From assembly GCF_013371085.1 (NCBI RefSeq), contig NZ_JABWCV010000015.1, forward strand, positions 1-64,000: 64,000 nt of DNA. The letters run 5' to 3'. Below, piece by piece: positions 55,530 through 64,000 of this stretch. The notes beneath the pieces are model-generated. The model ran no database searches and had not been told where the DNA came from. It saw nothing but the letters and a program-made list of their open reading frames with translations. The number at the start of each line of letters is the position of its first letter. The stretch's first letter is position 1. The stretch comes from Vreelandella maris (GTDB lineage Bacteria; Pseudomonadota; Gammaproteobacteria; Pseudomonadales; Halomonadaceae). The position numbers and the translations under genes are program-made.

Positions 55530-56010
55530 GAGGAGCCTCCTGCAACGCGGCCGCGTTAATGACGACGGCACGCTCCGCTGCCTGCAGAATTTCAACATGG
55601 GTGCCACATCGACAGAGGTTATGCTCTAAAGCGGTGCGAATCTGCTGCGCAGAGGGTTGGGTATTATGATTTAGCAGCGCACGAACAGTGATGATCATAC
55701 CGTTCAAACAGTAGCCACACTGGGCTGCCTGAGCATCGATAAAGGCTTGTTGTACAGGGTCAAGCTCACCGCCCTGGGAAAGACCATCAAGGGTGGTTAC
55801 CTCATGGCCAACGGCAGCGGACACGGGCAGCACGCAGGTGCGTGCGGCCATGCCATCAATCAATACGCTGCATGCCCCACACTCACCCAAACCACAGCCA
55901 TACTTAGGCCCATTGAGCGCCAGGTCGTTACGCAACACATTGAGCAATGGTGTCTGCGGCGGCACAGCCAGCTCGCGTTCTTGCCCATTGATAGTTAGCT
56001 TTAGCGTCAT
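55522..56010 (-). CDS. nicA: Nicotinate dehydrogenase subunit A, two [2Fe-2S] clusters
   Basis: NicA carries electrons from the molybdenum site in the hydroxylation of nicotinate to 6-hydroxynicotinate. The 162 residues hold the plant-type cluster motif YGCGLGECGACSVLIDG, with a fourth Cys in AARTCVLP, and the second-cluster motifs QCGYCLNGM and LCRCGTH. The length is usual. It is the first gene of the leftward arm; AACAATAA lies in the leader, about 18 bases before the ATG. A probable NicR site lies at 56208-56223. Confidence 0.93.
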   Translation of the reverse strand: MTLKLTINGQERELAVPPQTPLLNVLRNDLALNGPKYGCGLGECGACSVLIDGMAARTCVLPVSAAVGHEVTTLDGLSQGGELDPVQQAFIDAQAAQCGYCLNGMIITVRALLNHNTQPSAQQIRTALEHNLCRCGTHVEILQAAERAVVINAAALQEAPHE

Positions 56011-56207
56011 AGGGGATCATCATCGTTATTGTTAAGCCCGCCCTCTTGCTCTGGATAGGGCTTGGATATGACTTAGATGTTACTAATAAATACTGCCTGC
56101 CAAACACGCTTCGTAGCACCTTAAACCCGCCTATTTTCATCTACCTTTCACATACTGCCAATCGACTTGCACCAGCCAAGTGCAGAGCTAATACCCATCG
56201 AGCATTA

Positions 56208-56223
56208 AAGGTGCATACGCTAT
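56208..56223. promoter_or_regulatory. Candidate NicR operator, nicA side
   Basis: AAGGTGCATACGCTAT matches the shared 16-mer ATGGyGTAyACGyTrT at 14 of 16 positions. It lies about 200 bases before nicA in the 534-base gap between nicA and nicC. A half-site, AACGTATA, follows at 56240-56247. The rest of the gap is AT-rich promoter DNA with no credible gene beyond the short leader at 56457. Confidence 0.55.
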
Positions 56224-56390
56224 AAAAATAAGCCTAATAAACGTATAGCACTCAATGGATGCGTTTTTCAAGTTTTTGCATAAAACCAAAAAAACAACGA
56301 TAAATATATTAAATTCATATATTTATTTAAAAACACCGCATTGTTTGCGTTAAAAAATAATTTCAAAACTAATTCTTGACCAAAAAATAA

Positions 56391-56406
56391 ATGGTGTATA
56401 CGTTGT
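56391..56406. promoter_or_regulatory. Candidate NicR operator, nicC side
   Basis: ATGGTGTATACGTTGT differs from the nicR-side site (60671-60686) only by four transitions. It starts ten bases after a TTGACC element (56376-56381) and so overlaps the probable nicC promoter. Confidence 0.55.
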
Positions 56407-56456
56407 TTTATAGCATTCACAAACACATTCAAAAACACCTCACAAGGCAGTCAACC

Positions 56457-58520
<2,064 letters not shown>

Positions 58521-58535
58521 CAAAGGCCAATGATC

Positions 58536-59318
58536 ATGAATCACAGCACTATGTCTAACAATTCCACGACCAAAACATACCGCATCGGCCAGATCGTCCC
58601 CAGCTCCAATATCACCATGGAGACCGAAATTCCTGCCATGCTGACGGCGCGGCAGTTAATCCGCCCGGAACGCTTTACCTTTCACTCCAGCCGCATGCGC
58701 ATGAAGAACGTCAGCAAGGACGAGCTGGCTGCCATGGACGCAGAGTCGGATCGCTGCGCCCTGGAGCTTTCTGATGCAGCGGTGGATGTGATGGGATATG
58801 CCTGCCTGGTTGCCATTATGGCGATGGGGCCCGGCTACCACCGAGAGTCACAAAAGCGTTTGCGCAGCCGCACCGAAGAGAACGGCTGCGACACGCCGGT
58901 GGTCACCAGCGCCGGTGCTCTGGTTGATGCCCTGGGTGTGATGAAAGCCAAGCGCGTGGTGGTAGTGGCCCCCTACATGAAGCCGCTGACCGAAATGGTG
59001 GTGGACTACATCCGTCAGGAAGGCATTGACGTGCTCGACTACCGGGCTCTTGAGATCCCCAATAACCTGGATGTCGCTCGCCACGATCCCGCCAATCTTC
59101 CCGAGATCGTAGCCAGTCTCGATTTAAGTAACGTGGACGCTATCGTCTTGTCAGCCTGTGTGCAAATGCCATCACTACCGGCCGTCGCCAAGGTCGAAGC
59201 CCTGACCGGCAAGCCGGTGGTTACCGCAGCTATCGCGACCACCTATGCCATGCTCAAGGCACTCGACCTGGAGCCCATCGTACCGGGCGCGGGCGCCCTC
59301 TTGTCAGGGGCTTACTAA
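58536..59318 (+). CDS. nicE: Maleate isomerase
   Basis: NicE is an Asp/Glu-racemase-fold isomerase that converts maleate to fumarate. The two catalytic Cys are visible in GYACLVAIMAMGPGYH and VLSACVQMPSLP. The N-terminus has IGQIVPSSNITMETEIPAML, and SAGALVDALGVMKAKRVVVVAPYM fits the family. ATG 58536 is preferred to 58530 because AAAGG is nine bases upstream of it. The product enters the citric acid cycle. Confidence 0.93.
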   Translation: MNHSTMSNNSTTKTYRIGQIVPSSNITMETEIPAMLTARQLIRPERFTFHSSRMRMKNVSKDELAAMDAESDRCALELSDAAVDVMGYACLVAIMAMGPGYHRESQKRLRSRTEENGCDTPVVTSAGALVDALGVMKAKRVVVVAPYMKPLTEMVVDYIRQEGIDVLDYRALEIPNNLDVARHDPANLPEIVASLDLSNVDAIVLSACVQMPSLPAVAKVEALTGKPVVTAAIATTYAMLKALDLEPIVPGAGALLSGAY

Positions 59319-59368
59319 CAAAATCAGTTACTTATTGACGATATAGAGTACTGATTAAGGAGACGACC

Positions 59369-60034
59369 ATGTCGCCACACACGACTGATAACAGCGATGG
59401 CGTTAGCGATAACACTGCCACGGACAACTACCGAGGCGTGTGGGATGGGCGCATCGGTTTTGGCAAAACGCCTGCGCTGCTGGTGGTTGATTTTATGCAA
59501 GGCTACACCACACCAGGTTCGCCGCTATTTGCCCAGGGCGTGGTGGATGCGGTGGCCAATATGCCGCCGCTACTCAATACCGCACGGCGCACTGGCACGC
59601 CTGTTATCCACACCAACATCCTGTATCACGCCCCGGATCAAATCGACGGTGGCATTTGGGTCAAGAAGGCGCCGGTCATGCGGGCGATGGTGGCGGGCAA
59701 CCCTTACGCCGAGTTCTGCACCGAGGTGGCACCTCGTGAAGATGAGCTGGTAATGACCAAGCAGTATGCCAGTGCGTTCTTTGGAACTTCGCTTGCCTCC
59801 ACACTGGTCGCCATGGGGATCGATACGCTGATCATCACCGGCTGCTCCACCAGTGGTTGCATTCGTGCCACCGCCGTTGACGGCGTACAGCACGGCTTTC
59901 GGGTGATGGTCGTGCGCGATTGCGTCGGTGACCGCCATCCCGCGCCCCATGAAGCCAACCTGTTTGATATCGATAGCAAATATGGCGATGTGATTGGACT
60001 GGATGAAACATTGGGATACTTAATGAAGCGTTAG
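59369..60034 (+). CDS. nicF: Maleamate amidohydrolase
   Basis: NicF is an isochorismatase-fold amidase that turns maleamate into maleate and ammonia. The catalytic triad is visible: Asp in LLVVDFMQGYTTPG, Lys in LVMTKQYASAFFGT, and Cys in GCSTSGCIRATAVDG. The 221 residues include an N-terminal extension of about 20 before the domain. AAGGAG precedes the ATG by six bases. It is the last gene of the nicCDEF arm, convergent with nicR. Confidence 0.93.
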   Translation: MSPHTTDNSDGVSDNTATDNYRGVWDGRIGFGKTPALLVVDFMQGYTTPGSPLFAQGVVDAVANMPPLLNTARRTGTPVIHTNILYHAPDQIDGGIWVKKAPVMRAMVAGNPYAEFCTEVAPREDELVMTKQYASAFFGTSLASTLVAMGIDTLIITGCSTSGCIRATAVDGVQHGFRVMVVRDCVGDRHPAPHEANLFDIDSKYGDVIGLDETLGYLMKR

Positions 60035-60078
60035 GAGTATCCGAAAACGCAGGTAAAGCGGACGTCTCTGTTGAGTAA

Positions 60079-60558
60079 TCAGTCCGCGTTCATTTTTTCC
60101 AACAGATGCATTAAGGCAACCCGCTCTGCCGGGTTGAGATTTTTCATGGTCTGATCGCTAATTTGCTTGGCACTGGGCACCATAGCCTCGACTAATGTCT
60201 CCCCGGCCCCAGTGATCACGACCATGACTTTGCGTTGATCATTGGGGTCGGTGGTTAGCGAGATCCACCCCCGCGCTTTAAGGCGTTTAATGACGCCACG
60301 GATAGTGGCGGGATCAATCGCCGTGGCGTTGACGATATCGGTTAACGAGCTGGGGCCACGCTCCATCACCGTGCACAGCGTGACAAACTGGATGGCCGTG
60401 AGCTGTTTATCGCTGCTGTAGCGCTGAAAAATAGCCGTATGCCGCTGGTAGGCTTTACGCAGTAGATGCCCTACTTGCTCAGAAAAATCATACCCCTGCT
60501 CTGAAGGTGTAGGGTGCTCGCCGGAAGACGAGTGGTTGAGCGCACTATCCGTTGTCAT
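60079..60558 (-). CDS. nicR: MarR-family regulator NicR
   Basis: The 159-residue MarR protein has the winged helix at about residues 55-125: QLTAIQFVTLCTVMERGPSSLTDIVNATAIDPATIRGVIKRLKARGWI, seen as SSLTDIVNATAIDPATIRG, with the wing DPNDQRKVMVVIT. In Pseudomonas NicR represses the nic genes and is released by 6-hydroxynicotinate. The place inside the cluster and the candidate operators nearby support the same role here. Confidence 0.9.
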   Translation of the reverse strand: MTTDSALNHSSSGEHPTPSEQGYDFSEQVGHLLRKAYQRHTAIFQRYSSDKQLTAIQFVTLCTVMERGPSSLTDIVNATAIDPATIRGVIKRLKARGWISLTTDPNDQRKVMVVITGAGETLVEAMVPSAKQISDQTMKNLNPAERVALMHLLEKMNAD

Positions 60559-60668
60559 TCCATATCCTTAATCTATTGGCGACGTCGTGTATCGAGTATG
60601 GCACTGGTTAACAAAATGATGCATCAACGTATGAAATACTGCTTGCGCTGGATCAATTCATCATGCTT

Positions 60669-60688
60669 TTATGGCGTACACGCTATAA
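60669..60688. promoter_or_regulatory. Candidate NicR operator between nicR and the molybdopterin gene
   Basis: TTATGGCGTACACGCTATAA is a near-perfect palindrome (arms TTATGGCGT and TTATAGCGT). It contains the 16-mer shared with 56208 and 56391. It lies about 110 bases before nicR and 80 bases before the rightward gene, so it could control both. Confidence 0.65.
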
Positions 60689-60767
60689 TTTTACCTTAGT
60701 TATCGCTCTTTCATCATCTCAAATTCATCCGTACTGATCATCTTAAACACTAGCGTGGGAGGCAGAC

Positions 60768-63038
60768 ATGGCAGATAAATCAGACTATACAAGAGAGTCA
60801 CTGCTGTATGGGTCTGATATTCTGGTGATCTATCGCGACCCGGTTACGCCTCCCAAGCCCGCGCCTGGACAGCCAGGTACACACTCAAACTTTACCCCAC
60901 GTGAGCCTGAGATATTCATTGCTGTACTGAGCGATAGTCATATCGTGGCTTTCAACGGCCACGTAGACTTGGGCACTGGGATACGCACAGCGCTCGCTCA
61001 AATTGTCGCAGAAGAGCTTAGCGTCACGTTCGATAGCGTTACCATGGTGCTGGGCAACTCCGTTGAAGCCCCCAACCAAGGCCCCACCATTGCCAGTGCG
61101 TCGATTCAGATCACTGCCGAGCCTTTACGCCGAGCTGCGGCTCAGGCGCGGGAGTATCTATTAACACTGGCAGCAAAGCACTTTGACACCGAGCACTCGC
61201 TACTTAGCTGCCAGAACGGCGCTATTACGCCAAGTGATAATAACCGCTCATCCGTTAGCTTTGGGGAGTTACTGCTAGGCAGCCGCCATGCATTAAAGCT
61301 CGCCGATGAGGTGCTGCTTAAGCCGGTCAGCCATTATACTCTGGTCGGTCAATCGACCTCCCGCGTGGATATACCCGCCAAAGCCACCGGGCAATTGACC
61401 TTTATCCACGACTTACGCCTGCCCGGCATGCTGCATGGGCGAGTGATTCGCCCGCCTTATGTAGGCCATGATAGCGGCGACTTTATTGGCAACAGTTTAA
61501 TCGCGGTAGATGAAAGCTCTGTGGCACATTTGCCTGGTGTGGTAAGTGTCGTGGTGGTCGGTGACTTTGTTGGCGTAGTGGCCGAGCGTGAAGAGCAGGC
61601 TGCCGCCGCAGCCAAACAACTAAAGATCCAGTGGCGTTCGATCAAGGGCTTGCCTCAGCTAGACAATATAGAGCAAGCACTGCTCGACCTGCCCAGCAAG
61701 CAGCGCATACTCCTCAAAGAGGGTGATCTGGACAGCGCTCTGGCCACCGCACAACATCCGCTCAATCGTCACTATGTGTGGCCTTTCCAGCTGCATGGCT
61801 CCATTGGCCCTTCGTGCTCCGTCGCCGATGCCAACGAAGATGGCCTTCACGTATGGTCGGGCACCCAAAATCCACACAGCCTGCGCGCCGACCTCGCCCG
61901 CCTTACCGGTTTGGACGAAGGCGTTATCACCATTACCCGCATGGAAACCTCGGGCTGCTATGGCCGCAACTGCGCCGACGACGTGGGTGCCGATGCGGTG
62001 CTGCTCTCTCAGGCGGTGGGCCGTCCTGTCCGCGTGCAACTAACCCGTGAGCAGGAGCACACCTGGGAGCCTAAAGGGGCTGCTCAGTATATGGCCATCC
62101 AGGGCGGCTTAAACGCCGATGGCAGCCCAGCAGGCTATCGCTTTAATACGCGCTACCCCTCTAACAGTGCGCCCACCCTGGCACTACTGCTGACTGGTGC
62201 TGCCTCACCGATTGATATCCCCTTTGAAATGGGTGATCGAACGTCGGTGCCGCCCTACCGCTACCCTCATCGTCAAATAGTGTGCGACGACGTTCCAACC
62301 CTGGTGCGTGCCTCCTGGCTGCGTGGTGTCTCGGCGCTGCCCAGCACCTTCGCCCATGAAAGCTATATTGATGAACTCGCCTACTTGGCGGATGAAGATC
62401 CTGTCACCTACCGGTTGCGCTACTTAGCCGATAACCGCGCTTGCGAGCTTGTCGAAGCGTTAGCCGAACGTGCGAACTGGAAACCCAGCACCGCCAACGC
62501 TAATCCGAGAAACGATGGCGAGTGGCGCTACGGCCGAGGCTTCGCTTACGCCCAGTACGTGCATAGTAAATTCCCAGGTTTTGGCGCCGCGCTCGCCGCC
62601 TGGGTGATTGAACTTAAAGTCAATGTGAAGAGTGGGCGGGTTGTCGTCGAGAACTTATATGTAGGTCAGGATGCGGGCTTGATGGTGAACCCCGCCGGCG
62701 TTCGCCATCAGGTGCATGGCAATGTGATCCAGATGCTCAGCCGCACTTTAAAGGAGAGGGTAACCTTTGAGGATGGTTTACCGACCAGCAGAGAATGGGG
62801 CGGCTACCCCATTCTGCGTTTCTCGGAGCTTCCTCCCATCGACGTCATGCTGCTTGATCGCCCTGAACTGCCCCCGCTCGGCGTTGGAGAATCCGCCTCG
62901 CTGCCCGGTGCTCCTGCGATTGCCAATGCGCTTTTTGATGCCACGGGGGTACGTTTTACCCATCCCCCTTTTACCCCTGAGACTATTCGCAACGCAGTTA
63001 AAGCCTCCTTTCGACTCCCCATGGAGGCAATCAGTTAA
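60768..63038 (+). CDS. Molybdopterin-binding subunit of a nicotinate-type dehydrogenase (full-length NicB MoCo domain, no cytochrome part)
   Basis: The 756-residue xanthine-dehydrogenase-type subunit is complete: FNGHVDLGTGIRTALAQIVAEELSV in the N-terminal part, GMLHGRVIRPP, ETSGCYGRNCADDVGADAVLLS, and the catalytic Glu at about residue 708 in GVGESASLPGAPAIANALF. It lacks any cytochrome c domain. In Pseudomonas NicB, a protein of about 1,187 residues, both parts are fused; here the sum of this protein and the roughly 430-residue cytochrome part of the 52518 gene gives that length. It probably supplies the active site of nicotinate hydroxylation. TAATG couples it to the maturation gene. Confidence 0.88.
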   Translation: MADKSDYTRESLLYGSDILVIYRDPVTPPKPAPGQPGTHSNFTPREPEIFIAVLSDSHIVAFNGHVDLGTGIRTALAQIVAEELSVTFDSVTMVLGNSVEAPNQGPTIASASIQITAEPLRRAAAQAREYLLTLAAKHFDTEHSLLSCQNGAITPSDNNRSSVSFGELLLGSRHALKLADEVLLKPVSHYTLVGQSTSRVDIPAKATGQLTFIHDLRLPGMLHGRVIRPPYVGHDSGDFIGNSLIAVDESSVAHLPGVVSVVVVGDFVGVVAEREEQAAAAAKQLKIQWRSIKGLPQLDNIEQALLDLPSKQRILLKEGDLDSALATAQHPLNRHYVWPFQLHGSIGPSCSVADANEDGLHVWSGTQNPHSLRADLARLTGLDEGVITITRMETSGCYGRNCADDVGADAVLLSQAVGRPVRVQLTREQEHTWEPKGAAQYMAIQGGLNADGSPAGYRFNTRYPSNSAPTLALLLTGAASPIDIPFEMGDRTSVPPYRYPHRQIVCDDVPTLVRASWLRGVSALPSTFAHESYIDELAYLADEDPVTYRLRYLADNRACELVEALAERANWKPSTANANPRNDGEWRYGRGFAYAQYVHSKFPGFGAALAAWVIELKVNVKSGRVVVENLYVGQDAGLMVNPAGVRHQVHGNVIQMLSRTLKERVTFEDGLPTSREWGGYPILRFSELPPIDVMLLDRPELPPLGVGESASLPGAPAIANALFDATGVRFTHPPFTPETIRNAVKASFRLPMEAIS

Positions 63039-64000
63039 TGCACCACCTTGATCTGCAGGTTATCGAACGCGCGTTGAAATGGGCCAATCAGGGGCTGACC
63101 GTTTGGCTCTGCACGGTTTTGAAAACCTTCGGCTCATCCCCCAGAGAACCGGGTGCCATGCTTGTCGCTTGTTCGACGGGAGACTATCTGGGATCACTGT
63201 CGGGTGGCTGTGTGGAAGAAGATTTTATCGCCCGACTGCAACGAGGCGAGTTTGACCAACCCGCCCAACGGATAATGTATGGCGGCGACGACAGCTCAAC
63301 CACTGTTCGCTTGCCCTGCGGCGGCAGTCTGGAGGTGCTCGTTGAACAATTGGCCCCCTCTGCCGACAACCTCGTTCACCTTGAAGTGATGCATGCCACC
63401 TTGCTGGGCCGACAGCCGCTCACTCGCTGTATCTCATTGTCCGATGGGCGCAAGCGCTTCAACCCATCCACATTGTCAGAACCTGCCGTTACTTTTGATG
63501 CCACCAGCGTCAATGTCCGCATTGGCCCAGCGCTACGGCTGATCATTGCCGGCATCTCTTCGGTCACTTCGCCCTGCGCCCTGTTTGCCCAATCGCTCGG
63601 TTTTGAAGTCATTGTCTGCGACCCCAACGATGATGCTCGCAAGAATTTCGACGTGCCTGGCGTGGAAGTGCAAGCGGTACTGCCTTCCGTTTTTATCGCC
63701 TCGGGCGGCTGCCATGTCAATACAGCAGTGGTCGCGTTGACTCATGATCCGCGTATTGATGACCTGGCGATGATCGAAGCCGTCCGCACGGAGGCGTTTT
63801 ACATTGGCGTGATGGGGTCTCAGCAAACGTCGCAACAGCGAGCAGCACGGCTATTGCGCTCCGGTGGCCTGAAAGACACTCAGCTGGAAAGGATTACCAT
63901 GCCTATTGGTCTCAATTTAGGCAGCAAAACACCGTCCGAGATTGCATTAGCAGTCATGGCCGATATTGTGCGTCTTTATCGTGGAAAAAACCGACATGAG
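63038..64000 (+). CDS. XdhC/CoxI-family molybdenum cofactor maturation factor (cut by window edge)
   Basis: The 321 visible residues show the XdhC/CoxI N-terminal domain (LCTVLKTFGSSPREPGAML, GSLSGGCVEEDFIARLQRGE, LPCGGSLEVLVEQL) and the Rossmann-like XdhC_C domain (LIIAGISSVTSPCALFAQSLGFEVIVCDP, IGVMGSQQTSQQRAARL), each seen as its core. Such proteins sulfurate the molybdenum cofactor and insert it into the partner enzyme. The start ATG overlaps the stop of the molybdopterin gene (TAATG), so it serves that subunit. The C-terminus lies beyond the window. Confidence 0.88.
   Translation, partial: MHHLDLQVIERALKWANQGLTVWLCTVLKTFGSSPREPGAMLVACSTGDYLGSLSGGCVEEDFIARLQRGEFDQPAQRIMYGGDDSSTTVRLPCGGSLEVLVEQLAPSADNLVHLEVMHATLLGRQPLTRCISLSDGRKRFNPSTLSEPAVTFDATSVNVRIGPALRLIIAGISSVTSPCALFAQSLGFEVIVCDPNDDARKNFDVPGVEVQAVLPSVFIASGGCHVNTAVVALTHDPRIDDLAMIEAVRTEAFYIGVMGSQQTSQQRAARLLRSGGLKDTQLERITMPIGLNLGSKTPSEIALAVMADIVRLYRGKNRHE

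Overview
The window looks like chromosomal DNA of a halophilic gammaproteobacterium, most probably Halomonas or a close relative in the Halomonadaceae. This is inferred from gene content and GC-rich codon use: three-part TRAP transporters, an ectoine-hydrolase-like M24 protein, a LysR/DUF1127 pair, PhoX, MgtE and Pho boxes. No rRNA, tRNA, insertion sequence or CRISPR array was seen, so the genus is not proven.

Region 1 (1-20 kb) is a mosaic of small housekeeping and accessory units. It holds the start of a succinate-semialdehyde dehydrogenase facing a GabR-like MocR regulator, a murein-hydrolase-like lipoprotein behind three tandem 14-bp DnaA-box-like repeats, two unlinked transport/hydrolase genes, and an orphan AlbA_2/ATPase-type regulator. 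These are followed by an Old Yellow Enzyme, a tspO gene whose start is disturbed by a 26-bp tandem duplication, a ZipA-like membrane protein, YbiT, a CbiX-like protein, ChaC, an HPP protein and AidB. A tandem glycine riboswitch lies in front of a DadA-type dehydrogenase. A truncated class III aminotransferase, YdfG and a PAS-GGDEF cyclase close the region.

Region 2 (20.2-31.7 kb) is a tetronate (L-threonate / D-erythronate) catabolic locus. LtnD or DenD oxidises the acid, OtnI isomerises it, OtnK phosphorylates it and OtnC decarboxylates it to dihydroxyacetone phosphate. A TRAP transporter, an aldehyde dehydrogenase and an extra beta-hydroxyacid dehydrogenase lie in the same orientation. A divergent LacI-family regulator sits behind two abutting 14-bp operators. 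CA-rich motifs precede most of the genes.

Region 3 (31.7-42.7 kb) carries the LysR/DUF1127 pair, a YciF-like protein, Tat-exported PhoX, a DUF454 protein, MgtE, a second TauE/SafE-type transporter, a HAD-IB phosphatase and a large GGDEF-EAL protein. Near-identical Pho boxes precede phoX and the HAD gene.

Region 4 (42.8-49.6 kb) has a second TRAP transporter and a LysR regulator, divergent from the 5-oxoprolinase genes pxpABC.

Region 5 (49.6-64 kb) is a complete nicotinate degradation (nic) cluster. One arm reads nicA, a cytochrome subunit, a small protein, a sodium:solute symporter and nicX. The other reads nicC-nicD-nicE-nicF, followed by convergent nicR. A separate arm encodes a full-length molybdopterin subunit and an XdhC-type maturation factor cut by the window edge. 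The hydroxylase is unusual: the cytochrome subunit carries only an N-terminally truncated, apparently degenerate molybdopterin domain, while the intact one is a separate protein. Three related 16-bp motifs in the nic promoter regions are candidate NicR operators.
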